Below, in pieces: positions 40,162-51,039 of a stretch of DNA of 64,000 bases. Origin of the DNA: Saturnia japonica (Eukaryota; Arthropoda; Insecta; Lepidoptera; Saturniidae); NCBI GenBank assembly GCA_033032175.1, contig CM065304.1, positions 11,594,001 through 11,658,000 on the forward strand. Reading direction: 5' to 3'. Numbering within the stretch: the first letter of the stretch is position 1; each line of letters opens with the position of its first letter. The notes under the pieces are model-generated. The model did not search any database, had not been told where the DNA came from, and saw only the letters and a list, made by a program, of their open reading frames with translations. The translations under genes were made by a program, and so were the position numbers.

Positions 40162-40425
40162 AACTGCCTCGTTAGCCTAGTGGTCGTAAGCGCGACTGCT
40201 TTGAGCGAGGACCTGGGTTCGAATCCCAGGTCGAGCAAAGTGTTATTGGGTTTTTCCTATGAAAATCTTAGTAGCAGCTCGGAGTTTGGTTTCGTGCCCG
40301 ATTAATGGCAATAGGCTCGCCCCCTATTATATGGGACCTAAAAACGTACTTGGCGAACTGTGGATGTACATTAGTACACCTCTGCCTAACCCTTCGAGAA
40401 ATACAGGCGTTATGTTACGTTATGT
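40162..40425 (+). repeat. tRNA-derived SINE, best-preserved copy
   Basis: The A box lies in GTTAGCCTAGTGGTCGTAAG and the B box in GGGTTCGAATCCC, the spacing of an RNA polymerase III tRNA promoter. A body (CCGATTAATGGCAATAGGCT) and a tail (CCTCTGCCTAACCCTTCG) follow, shared with the copies at 24.1 kb and 43.3-43.9 kb. It is a retroposed SINE, not a functional tRNA, since no acceptor stem closes it. Confidence 0.85.
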
Positions 40426-40820
40426 ACGACGAAGCGTCCGCGGAGGATGCTCGCGCTATAGTGTTATAAATATACCTGCCTATAATGTGTACATATTTCC
40501 CGTATGAATACTGAAGTATATAAAGGCATTTCAATAATAAATGACATGAAGTGAAAATGTATGATAATTTAGACATTTAATTATAATTAATTTATTTCTA
40601 TAATTTCTAAATAAATACAATAACTAAATCCAAATAAAATAAAAATAAAAGATTCAGTAAAAACTTCATTCATAACGCCATCTGTGTGGAGACGCATAAT
40701 CAGTTATTAGTAATCACTTAATCAGTTACGAAGTTATTAGAGGTATAGTAAGGTACTCGTGCTCATTCTAAGAGACAGCGCATAAATAAAACTGTTTATT
40801 ATTCATCCTACAATATTACT

Positions 40821-40900
40821 CAAGCCTGGTGAAGCTTTGAAAGCCTCTATTGGCTCCAAGACCCAAAAAACTAAGAGTCTAGTTAGTTCGAAAAAAAAAC
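40821..40900 (+). repeat. structured 80-bp A-tailed repeat, copy 4 (diverged)
   Basis: The order is conserved (GGTGAAGC, AAAGCC, GGCTCC, AAGACCC, AGTCTAGTTAG, A-run), but the hairpin is largely eroded. It is the oldest of the four copies in the window. Confidence 0.5.
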
Positions 40901-41599
40901 AATACTATAATTATAGGTTATACTATACCTACTTCGACTAAATATACGTACTGCTAAAAACTTGAATTTTTGTATTTGTAATATACTGATTTATTATAAT
41001 TAGTATATTTGAGACTATTTCTCAAGTTTTGCCACATTTTAAATGAAATATTAGAATAAAATAAAATAAAAGTCAAATGGTAATTAACACAAAAAAGGTT
41101 TTATGTAGTTTACATACATAGCTTTTCAAATAACAACAAATATAAAAAAAAATGATATGCAAATAAAATCAATACCTGGTAATATTATAAATCTTGATAC
41201 ACATAGCTAAAATACAATAACACTATTTTTTATGTTCTACACATAATTTCGCATAGTTTTATAACTTAGATTACAACCTTTACGTTTCGTCATTGCCTAT
41301 TACGTAATGGGAAACATTGGGAACAAAGAACGCTGTAAGAAAGTGGTGGGGGTGCTTTTGCACATGGGTACACTCGCGGACGAAAATACTATACCTATCG
41401 TTTTATTTTTGAAGTAGCCTTTCGTTTGTGTCTTCTTATATTGGTATTGGTAGGTAAATTGAAAAATATATTAGATAGAATAACATGAAATAGAATTAAA
41501 AATATGTTTGATTCAGTCTAGAATGTTTAAATCTAATTACAAAAAATTAAAGTAACGTAAATGTAAAGTCGTCAGTGTCTGATAATGGTTTTTGTTTGA

Positions 41600-41755
41600 T
41601 TATTCTATTTTTCCGGGAATTCGGAAGACAGTAAGAAATTCCGAATCTTTTACAATTCGTCTCACTGTAGACTCAGAACACTCTGTTGCCTCTGCGGTCC
41701 GTTTCATACATTGTTTTAAATTATCAACTGCATTATTATCAGCTAATCTCTTCAT
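41600..41755 (-). pseudogene. transposase N-terminal helix-turn-helix fossil
   Basis: 51 codons from an ATG to TAA on the minus strand. The stretch CMKRTAEATECSESTVRRIV, followed by KDSEF and FRIPGK, matches the N-terminal DNA-binding module of insect DDE transposases (RTAEATGVSxxTVxRI ... PGKKR pattern). No catalytic domain follows. It is probably a remnant cut by later deletion. The exact superfamily is uncertain. Confidence 0.5.
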
Positions 41756-41886
41756 AAATCAATATAGGTACGTCATAAATCACTTTACTAACATTTCTAT
41801 GTCAAATATTTCGTAACTAAAACCTTTTGTGCCCGATGGTATTTTCATTTCGAGAATGTTTTATGAATCATAACATCGAGACCTGC

Positions 41887-42796
41887 GTTGCCAGATGTAC
41901 GAGAAATCTCGTACTTTTAGGATATTTTGCAGTTCTGTAAACGAGCAAAAAAAAACTCGTACGCTTTTTTATGAGATTTCAACAATAGTGTCTGCCAGCG
42001 TCCAATATACAAACCAAAAATACTAAATATAAAAGAATATATTATGTTCATGCACATGACTAGATTCATTGACTCATCATCAAATGTATCTTTATTCGTT
42101 GACTGGAGAATCCCCGCTAAGATGATTTTTTTATGATTATCCATAATGCACTAATGATTAAATATTGTTTTCTTATTTCTTTTGCACTGACTGAAACATG
42201 TGTAAAAATGTATTTTTATGCAATAGTAGTAGAAGTTCTAGTACGTTTCAGAATTTTACTCTAATTATTCACAATAATACCCTAAAAATCAATTTAATAA
42301 GAACAGATCTTAAAAATCGTCTTATTACAGTGCCCGCGGCTTTGCACGCGTGAATTACATTAGAACGCGTAATTCTTATAAAAATCGTAGTTTCTTAAAA
42401 CTTTAATAACCTTTTAATGAATAAAGTTAGTGTGATAATATTTTTTTTGGATAAGGAATAAGAACCAAGTATCTATGAAGTAAAACAATTTTTTTCTTAT
42501 CAAAATCTATCCGGTCACTCATTTTATAAGCTAAGAAAAGATCGAAAAAATTTATAAATTTCGAACCATTTAAGGATTTGTATTCCAAATTGATAGCTAA
42601 AAAACTGTACAATAAAAGTATAAATGATTTTAATAGCCCTGACATTAACAAAACACTAATAAATATAACCATAATATTAATCATGATGAACTAATAGTAA
42701 GTACAAAATTCATACTTTTACGACATTATGTGTTGAAAGTACGAGCACATTTGTTAGCACTAGAACGAGAAAAAAAAAATTCGCCATCTGGCAACC
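41887..42796. other. segment bounded by GTTGCCAGAT inverted repeats
   Basis: GCGTTGCCAGATGTACGAGA at 41889 and CGCCATCTGGCAACCC near 42782 form a 10-bp perfect inverted repeat about 900 bp apart. The interior is AT-rich with short minus-strand frames I cannot identify. It may be a DNA transposon. The arms are short, so chance is not excluded. Confidence 0.3.
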
Positions 42797-43380
42797 CAAA
42801 AAATAAAGCGACGCATGATTCAGCGCCCCACGCCGCGCATGCGCCGCACCGCTTAGGGCGCTTAGAGTCGCGCTGCACCTGATAACGCAGGTGTTCATTT
42901 CGTATAGAAAAAATAATACTTATCCACTTAATATGTTTGTGGCAAAACTCTTTGTTTGTCGTAGTAATAATATCTGTTAGAGGTAGGCGATTATGAATGA
43001 TGACTGAATTGAGATATGTACTTATTATAAATGTACGGTGGGAAGCTAAAAAAGAATCGCTCAGTCGTAAAGCTCTTTACAAGAACATATAAACCAATTA
43101 GCTAAAAAAAAGGTCGTTCGGTCGTAATCCAATCCGATCCTTATCCTTCATTACTTAAACCAATATTATAAAGAGGAAAGATTTGATTTTTTGTTTATAA
43201 TGGATAAACTCATATCTATTGGACTTAAAGCTACAGTATCAGCGAGTAATATAGGTTATATTATAATTTGAAAGATTAATTTACAAACATAACATACCAT
43301 CACGCCTGTATTCCCCGAAGGGTTAGGCAGAGGTGTACTAATTGTACACCCACAATTCGCCGAGTATGTTTTTAGGTCCC

Positions 43381-43753
43381 TATGGTAGACTTCAAGTATT
43401 CAAGTAATCCGCTTCAATATTAAAATGCAGTTCAATCTTCACGGCAGTGCAGCTGGAGGCGAGGCAGAAACTTTTTCTTATGGAAGTTACGATATGTGGT
43501 TACGATATTGGTCAAGTGTCATAGAAGAGTGGTGAAATTCTAAAATGGAATGACGGCGAGTCGCTTTTTTTTTTTAGATCTGACTACACTGTTAGTCTTT
43601 GGGGCCCTGAAGCCGCTGCGGCTTTTACAGCTTCACCGGACTTGGGGAAACCGTAATTATTTTCTTTACATTTCTATACTGTGCAAAGTCGCGCGCCACG
43701 TACTATTTGTGAGTAAAACTCTGCAGTGGTCCCGTTTGCTTTGGTCGTGCACA
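43381..43753. mobile_element. 373-bp insertion inside a SINE
   Basis: Flanked by a 5-bp direct repeat GTCCC that occurs once in the uninterrupted SINE. It contains one copy of the structured 80-bp repeat (43565-43646) but no coding frame. The ends (TATGG ... GCACA) are not canonical TG..CA, so the class is unknown. Confidence 0.55.
43565..43646 (-). repeat. structured 80-bp A-tailed repeat, copy 1
   Basis: Read on the minus strand it runs from CCCAAGTCCGGTGAAGCTGT through AAGCCGCAGCGGCTT, a perfect 7-bp hairpin, to GTGTAGTCAGATCT and an A-run. Three more copies lie at 39.25, 40.82 and 62.05 kb, in both orientations and with unrelated flanks. Polarity is inferred from the A-tract. Confidence 0.7.
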
Positions 43754-43935
43754 GTCCCATGTAATAGGGGGCGAGCCTATTGGCATTAATCGGGCACGAA
43801 ACCAAATTCCGAGCTGCTACTGAGAATTTCATAGGAAAACCCCAATAGGTAACACCTTGCTCGACCTGGAATTCGAACCCAGGACCTCGCTCATAGTAGT
43901 CGCGCTAATGACCACTAGGCTAACGAGGCAGTCGA

Positions 43936-45747
43936 TTAATTTATTCCTCATAAAAATGTTGATAGTTTTACACAAAGTATAAAAAATTGGCTACACAAAC
44001 TGGTGCCTGTTGGTGAGGGTTGTCATATAAAATTAACACTGGTGGAACCGTGGGGTACAGCTAGTTACATTATATATAGCGACCACTCATACCGTTCTTC
44101 TTTGCTACAGTGGATAGATGAATATAGTGTACAGGAGCTTCAGTGTGCTTTTGGGTTTCTGATTCTTCTCAAATTCATTCATACAAACTAAATTAGAAAA
44201 ATTCTAAAGACTACACAGTGCACTAGTCTAATAATTGAGCATATAAATAGATAAAATGAACATCGTTTGAAATGTACTACTTAGATACACTAAACTTTAC
44301 TAGAAAAACACAAAAACAAAACCATAAATCACATAAACGGAGCCGCAATCGTTAATCGTTACTCAGGTTTATAATACTGCTGACACTGCTTTAGTAATAT
44401 AATATCTAAAATATTACATGAAATATTTTCTTTGGTCATACAAAATAATAATAATACATCTTAGAAATGGAAAAAGTAATCATAACATACTAATTCTATG
44501 TAAAAAATATAATAATCTGTAATATAATTTATAATAAAGATAAATTCAGTAAAAAAAAAAAAAATTAGCAACATCCAGACATAAATGCAACAACTACGTA
44601 GCTATTTTTATCCTATAGGCGTTTAAGGTTAGTGCCACTGAATTTTACCGCCAAAAAAAAATAAGCAGGCTAATTTAAGTGATATACTGTGTAGGTAAGG
44701 GCTACATTTCCATACATTTTTCAAAAGTGAGTGAAGTTTTTCAAAAAGTGAGGTAGCTGAGTGGTTTATATTTATTTCAAAACACAGTAATTAAAATGAA
44801 TAATAATAATCTAAAAAACGTATTGATAATTAGTATTATAGAAGAGTCAAAAGCAGAGTGTAAGTAAATTAAACAAAATATTTAACTATGTAAAGTTTTC
44901 CTACTTGTAAAAATAACGTAAATATATACTTAATAGTATCTTTATTAAATGAGTTTAAACTCAGATGTTTTTCAAATTAGTATTTCTGCAAAACCTTTAT
45001 CTTTAATATCGAACAGTTAAATACTTAAAAATATTAATAAGTTTTTATATAATTCATTCTCGTTGCATATTTCATAGCCGTCATTTTGTTGTATTTTTGT
45101 AGACTACATGTTATTTCCTTTTATTTCTTATATTTATCGGCTTACGAGTTTGTCGTTAACTGTTATAGCATTACTTTATTACAATATAATAATAATACCA
45201 ATCTATATATGTGCTACAATTGGGTGAAGATCCGTTCTCGAGGGCTTGCTTACACCAAGCTAGCATATGATGAATTGGCAATATCAAAAGGGCAAGAAAT
45301 TGTAATTTATAGATTTTCCGTTATAATAAAGTGAAACTGCGAACGAATGTTTAAATCGATTGATTTAAATATATTAGATTTAGATTTCGTACCAATTGTT
45401 TCTCCACTGTCATTAGGTATAATTCATATTACATACTTAATAGAAACAAAAACAATCAGTTCTAAAAATGTGACAATGTGTAATTTAATTCCAAATTTAT
45501 AAATACGATATGTCTTTTGAATAGTAATGTTGATTTAAAAAAAATACTATATTGACTAACGCTTTTTCCGCGGCTTCGCTCGTAGTAAGTAAGTCGTAAG
45601 TATTGTCTCAACCGGATGATCTTCGCGGTGCATATTATGTTGACTCGCCAGAAATAGTATTTTTAACTTCATTCTTTAGGATTAATTTGATGTGTTCATT
45701 CGATGCATCACGACTACTATTAAGATAGTTGCCAAGCGCGACATACA
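43936..45747. other. 5' flank of the five-exon gene, no further gene seen
   Basis: AT-rich. A degenerate repeat head CTAACGCTTTTTCCGCGGCT starts near 45557, only 190 bp upstream of the proposed ATG, so the promoter is short or overlaps the repeat. Confidence 0.45.
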
Positions 45748-47737
45748 ATGATAAGTGTTATAGATATTATATTAACAGCCATTTCGCAAGGTGTATGTAA
45801 CGTTATTCTTGGTTGCATCGTGTAGAGGAAACTATTTTCATTTTAGTAACATTTATTATATTATTTTCCAGGGAAATTGAACACCACGTGTCCTAGTGAA
45901 ATACTATCTTGTAATCTCAGAGTTATGGTTTGGTACACCTGTCTGAGTTTGGGCGTGATGGGGCAAGGTGTACCCGGCTATGCGTGTCGCTTGATCGAAT
46001 TATATTTAGCGGAAAAAATTCGCAACTTTGTAAAGGATAATCCGGGTTAGTATTTGATAACTGTCTTAAATAAAGTAAAAACTTCAATCGTTTTATTTGC
46101 AGTGTCAAAAATTTTCCATTTAGGTTTGGAAAACGTTGGCTTAGGGTAGGATTTGAACGAACGTTAACTAATTCCGTTAAAGTTAGGTAATAATAGTTTA
46201 CTTTCGTTCTTTATAAGCCCTTAGAAGAATTCTCGTTGGAACCGATTTAAGTCTTTTGTTAAGTTAAGTTAGTTGTTAAGTTAACATATTGCGTGCGATG
46301 TTGACAAATTTCAACAACATGGGTTTTCATAACTGAAATAAAAAATGTTCAATTTATAAACATCAAAATACAACTGGTTTGAAAAACATTCCCAGTCATC
46401 GAGAACAGCCGACAAAAAACTCGATATAAATGATCAATAATACCTTATTATAGTTGAATTTTTTTAACGTTTAAGTATTGTTTAGGAACCATTATATAGT
46501 TTCGTTTTAGATAGATAAAGTTTTGTACTCGGACTTTCCTTGATTAGAGGAGTAATCACACGCTATAGGTTTTGTAAATAAAAAGTTTTGAATAATAAAA
46601 AACGTAATAAGCCGGTTGTAATAAGATATTTATTTTGCAGATGAGAACTCTTACGCACAATACAAAGAAAACATTGAAAGAGATTTCCCAGTAATAATGA
46701 CAGGAGCAATTATCCTATCATCTGAATGTCATCATAGTCAACCAGTTAATGATATGACTGCGTCTGATATAATGAGACATGACGATTTTTTCGATTGCTC
46801 GATCGAAAATATTATTAGTGCGAAGTTTGATATTCAGCTAATAACGAACGGTAAGTTCCTTTCTAAAATTTGATTTTGTTTATGTTTATGGATTTTACCT
46901 ATAGAATGATTGTGTGTAATTTGTAAATAGTTTTATCTAACTGCTTGTTCTATAACACCGTTATTTACCAGTATCCTTTGTTTTAAGAAGTCGGTTATTC
47001 TTATACAAATTTAATGTATAACAACTTATTATTATTATGTATTAGTACAAATTTATTGGTTTCAGACCTCACTTTACCTTTGTGGTCGAACATCGATATT
47101 GCTATAATACTGACATCCATCATGGATCTACCTGCCATCATTGTTAAATTAACAAAGATTTTGGTGGAGACCAGTGAGTTAATGTTATATAAGCTACATG
47201 ACGACATGAACGCAGTTTTTGTTCATAATATGTTAGGTAAGTTCAACATTATATTATTATTATAATTTAAGTAACATCTGCCACTGTCTATGATAATGAT
47301 TATTATATTCACACACTGTTTAACAATGTTATAATCTAATCGGATCATGTTAGCTAGGCTAATTTGCTACACTTTTTGTCACAATTTATAAACTTCTACT
47401 ATCTTGAGTATTATGAAAATGAATTATACCTACTCCTTAGAAATTTTTATATTGATACCTATATTAAATAATGTATATTTCATTATTCAAAGGTCGAGGT
47501 AGAGTCGTCTCTCTACATCTGGTAACTGCGTCTATATATTCAGCAACGAAATACTACGGTTACAATGTCCAAATTACATTGAAACGGATAACGGAAATAA
47601 TAAATGCACCGGAACATTATATACAGGTTTTGTCAGATCGCATTATGTATTATTTCTACGAAGAGAATGTAAATATATATTATAATTATTATAGAACAGT
47701 CTACAATGGTCTACATGAACAATTTCAACTCATATAG
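45748..47737 (+). CDS. unrecognised five-exon gene, 280 aa (weak Bcl-2-fold resemblance)
   Basis: Exons 45748-45790, 45872-46045, 46641-46850, 47066-47236 and 47493-47737 join into 280 codons ending in TAG. Donors are gtgtat, gttagt, gtaagt and gtaagt; acceptors are ttttccag, ttttgcag, tttcag and caaag. All four introns are phase 1, and every exon stays open in the one frame that splicing demands, which is hard to get by chance. The ATG at 45748 follows an in-frame TAA at 45721. The first exon is short and hydrophobic (MISVIDIILTAISQG) and is the least certain part. I do not recognise the family. In the last exon GRGRVVSLHLVTASIY resembles a Bcl-2 BH1/helix-5 segment (NWGRIVA type), and the following LSDRIMYYFYEEN and VYNGLHEQF sit where helix 6 and BH2 would be. 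The BH2 tryptophan and GGW are absent. The protein is rich in Ile, Tyr and Asn, with no clear C-terminal anchor. Existence of the gene: fairly sure. Bcl-2 relation: speculative. Confidence 0.72.
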
Positions 47738-47881
47738 ACACCGAGGCAGACAAGGCACCCTGCACTTGCATGACTTCATACAGGAACAATGTTACTGTCA
47801 ATAGTAGGAAAAGTAGTAAGTGAGATGCATGTGCACAAGGTAGAAGTAAAATATGTTAAATAACTTTCTTTATATTTTAAT

Positions 47882-47887
47882 AATAAA
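47882..47887 (+). promoter_or_regulatory. candidate polyadenylation signal
   Basis: Canonical AATAAA 145 nt after the stop codon of the five-exon gene, on the same strand. Its spacing supports 47737 as the true end of the coding region. Confidence 0.45.
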
Positions 47888-48308
47888 CGGATATGGTGTA
47901 ACTGTTTAATAGAATAAGATATAAATAGATACTGTTTATATCAATTAGAATTTATTAGGTGTAAGTTACAATAATATCTTTTCATTTCTATTTGTTTTCT
48001 ATAAGTGTTGAAAAATAAAAATATTAAAACCATATTTCTTTTTCTTATCCAAATAACACGTCATATGGTTGTTTTACAAAAAGTTACATATGCACATTCA
48101 TCCACACACACATACAGTCATCAAACATACAAGCGCCCTAGGTTGGGCTGTTTACATACAAAATACAGAGATATTAATTTATGCAGGCTGACATGACAGC
48201 GGCTTCCCGTCACAAATTATAAAGTACTACATTGTATACACAACAGACAAATTTTAATAAAGGAGTTTGAATAAAACACAATCTTGGAAAAAACTACTTT
48301 TTTATTTT

Positions 48309-49856
48309 TTAAATCTTAAAATATTTAATTTGGGCAATTCTCTGAACAGCAGGGAGTTCTTCCTCTAGTTTCTTCAAGACTGCCCCATGCAATATTTTAT
48401 TAATACTTCTACACCAGTTGTGTATTTGCAATGTGAATGTTATTTTTATTAAAAAACTTACAAAATCAATATTATACATGGGGCAGCCAAGCCAGCCTAG
48501 ATTATATTCAGACATAATTATTTTTTATATTTTCCATAATTTCTTCTTTGTTACAGTTTGCATCCAGGTAGCTGTATCTAGAATTGATTAAATTTGAAAA
48601 TGCTACAATGAATTTGGTGTCAGGGTACATTAAATTTCTTTCTTTCCCTACATACTATTAGTTTATGGACCTCTCCTACTGCTTTCGAAAACATTGTTCT
48701 ATTGCATCCTGAGCAATTTTTTTTAACCGTCTAGCTACATACCCTGCAGTATACCCACGCGCATGTGTTCTTACTTTTTCTTATAAAACATCTCTAAGTA
48801 TTTCACTTGGATTTGAGCGAGTTTTCAGTGTCTGAGATAAGTGGTGTAAGTTATCAATTTGATTTTCAATAGAAATGCCAGTAGTATTTGTTTCTAATTA
48901 AGTTTTTTTAAATTATTACAGTCTCTCCGAAATCCTCCTCACAATTTGCATTTTTTGAGTGAAAACCTAACATATTTTTAATTGTAAGTGTAGTTACGTA
49001 GTAAGTTGTAGTTTATAAGCATTTGCAAAAGTGCAAGTGTCAGGATTGGTAAATCTATAATTATAGGATCGAATTCTCCAAAAAAAATTTCTAGAGGATA
49101 CTGGGTCAAATTTCTAGTGTAAAAAATTTTTACATCCTTTTTTTCCAAAATCAGAAACTCGAAGTAGACTTTCCAGGATTGTAATACAATTTTTCAAGGA
49201 AGGTAAACTTTTGGTTACCTACTGTTACTCCCCTGGATGCAGCAGCCTGTTTATCAATAAATTTAATATTTTGGTTGCTTCAATTGAATAATAATTGAAT
49301 AGCAGACAATTTTACTGGACCTCTAAATTTTCCAGGAGCTCTACTACCTCTGGATCCATTACAAGCTATCAAAAAGTTCATCAAAAAATTGTAGAGTATC
49401 AGCTGTGTTGTTCAGCGTTTGGCTAATTTCTTCTCCATTCACTCTTTTTGCTGAAATTAAAGATATTAGTAATTATTAATACAATTTTTACATTAGAGAT
49501 TTTTATATAATTTCATATCAAAAATATAATTTACAGAAAAAATAAATACTTACCAAATGTTGCCGTGTATCTTAGTGTAGCAGCCATGCGATCACTGAAT
49601 ACTTTTGCAGCATTACTCACTTTCATTTTTTTATTTTTTCGGGCATAACATGTTCCTCATTGATTTTATGAAGAGTTCTTACTTCTCCAATACCACAATC
49701 ATTTTGATAGACTTCAATTATGTCGTCCCACTTTACGATTCTATTTTTAAAAAGCATGTTATTGGTGAGCAAATTATTTCTAATTCCTTTCAAAAGGTGA
49801 GGTGGATCAAATATTACGTCGAATTTATTTTTCCAATTTTATTAATATTGTGTCAT
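48309..49856 (-). pseudogene. P-element/THAP9-like transposase relic
   Basis: Minus-strand reading shows, in the order expected of P-superfamily transposases: FDPPHLLKGIRNNLL (from about 49825), KWDDIIEVYQNDCGIGEVR, SNAAKVFSDRMAATLRYTA (about 49615-49560), then TADTLQFFDELFDS, NGSRGSRAPGKFRGPVKLS (about 49375-49310), HARGYTAGYVARRLKK (about 48775-48726) and finally HNWCRSINKILHG before a TAA at 48309. A clear intron remains: donor gtaagt just after 49554, acceptor tttcag just before 49450, phase 1. Inactivating lesions are visible: a one-base slip in an A-run near 49635, a frame change after the FFDELFDS segment, and several stops between 49300 and 48540. The N-terminal THAP domain and terminal inverted repeats were not found. 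Assignment to the P superfamily rests on the DPPHLxKxxRNN and FFDxLFDS-NG patterns. Confidence 0.7.
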
Positions 49857-50069
49857 CTGAAACATAAAATATCTTATAACTCACATCTTTACTTCATGAT
49901 TTTAAAAGCTCTGTCTGTGTGTTGTATATACATATTATTATTTGTATTTTCAGTTATTTACAAGAACATATTTAATGCTTGTTATTTTCTTGTTATTATT
50001 TAGATCATAGGTCCCCAATGTGGTCCATATGGAATGAAATTATCAGAGATGGCCTTAGCAGAAGCAAAA

Positions 50070-50293
50070 TTTACAACCGTACGTGTACGTATCGTACATT
50101 TACGACAATTGCATGCCTTCGTACGATAGCAAATGAAGAAATTACGATAATTTTAACAACATAAGAATTCAAAATATAGGTCCTCTGGAGCAGAAATTGG
50201 TGAAGTACGATAAATTTGGACCAATACAAGGAAATACTATAATTTCGAACTAGATAGTACTTTAATTACCACGCTTTAGGTTGTGAACCCTGA
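50070..50293. repeat. CGTACGATA-rich repeat, copy 2 (possible hAT-like MITE)
   Basis: Same text as the 26.4-kb copy. Its outer edges, TAGGTCCCCAATGTGG near 50012 and TTTAGGTTGTGAACCCTGAG near 50290, loosely resemble hAT termini, and near-repeats TAGATCAT/TAGATATA flank them. That reading is weak. Confidence 0.45.
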
Positions 50294-50559
50294 GTAGATA
50301 TAGTAGTTAGTAGTACGGCTATACAGATAAAGATCTTCCCCACTTTCCCCGGTGCCAAAATTTTCTTCCCCGAAATTTTCTCCATTATTTTCGTTTCCCC
50401 AAATTTCCTCACCAACATTATTTTCCCTCAAAATGGGGGAAAAACACCCCAATCTGGAGACCCTGCTCAACAGTCAAAGTCAGTTGTCAAAAGTCCTCTA
50501 AAATCTAGGTCGTAATTAGCCATCTTCCTCATGTCCAGGGAGAACAAACTTATAAATTT

Positions 50560-51001
50560 TCACTTATTCCCCACATAACTATCTCTAATCTCAAGAAAAA
50601 AACTTAGTTCTATAAAAAAAACTATGTTATTTAGTTGTTTGATGTTACCTATAAGGTATTTTTGTTTTGTTGAAACTACAAACGTACCGTGCTTTCTTTT
50701 ACAGTATCTAGCCACTCCATACAGATCATTAATCCTTCGAGCTGTTTCTGCAGCTCTGGTGCCAAGTTGTAACTCATATTCGTAAATAACGCGATATTTT
50801 AAATTTTCCATTTTGTGAAAAGAACGATGTCAAATAAAAATCAAACGGTGCGAAAAGAAATGAATCACTAAATTCGAAACACAAATACACAAGCCTAAAT
50901 TTGAAATCATTTTTGAATTTGGAATTCATAACCAAACGTCAGATATTTGAGATCAAAGTGGCCAGTTCAACAAAACGCCAATTTCATAAGTAAGGACCAA
51001 A
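50560..51001 (-). mobile_element. 5'-end fragment of a mariner-like element
   Basis: On the minus strand the element starts near 51001 with TTTGGTCCTTACTTATGAAA and then TTGGCGTTTTGTTGAACTGG, a terminal sequence resembling irritans-type mariners, next to TA. After about 190 nt of leader, an ATG at 50811 opens 83 codons. The first 32 carry a mariner helix-turn-helix (YEYELQLGTRAAETARRIND, then LYGVA). Beyond residue 35 the match is lost, and no DD34D catalytic core is present, so the element is truncated and inactive. Confidence 0.65.
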
Positions 51002-51039
51002 TATACATATATATTTACGTGTGTGTGTGTATATAATAT

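Larger units (their letters stand above)
43288..43935 (-). repeat. tRNA-derived SINE split by an insertion
   Basis: The tail and part of the body lie at 43288-43380. The rest of the body and the tRNA-like head, with B box GGGTTCGAATTCC and A box, lie at 43754-43935, all on the minus strand. Joined at AGGTCCC/ATGTAATAGG they restore the order seen in the uninterrupted 40.2-kb copy. The pentamer GTCCC occurs on both sides of the 373-bp insert (43376-43380 and 43754-43758). Confidence 0.8.

Noticed and set aside
40162..40250. Possible functional tRNA gene with good A and B boxes
   Set aside because: No acceptor-stem pairing and a shared SINE body and tail follow directly; three related copies occur in the window.
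45086..45334. 82-codon plus-strand frame upstream of the five-exon gene as a possible first exon
   Set aside because: It ends at a stop with no phase-1 donor near its end, whereas the short exon at 45748-45790 supplies the required phase.
49605..50003. 132-codon hydrophobic plus-strand frame resembling a membrane protein
   Set aside because: It is antisense to the P-like transposase relic; the hydrophobic residues are a shadow of the AT-rich coding strand opposite.
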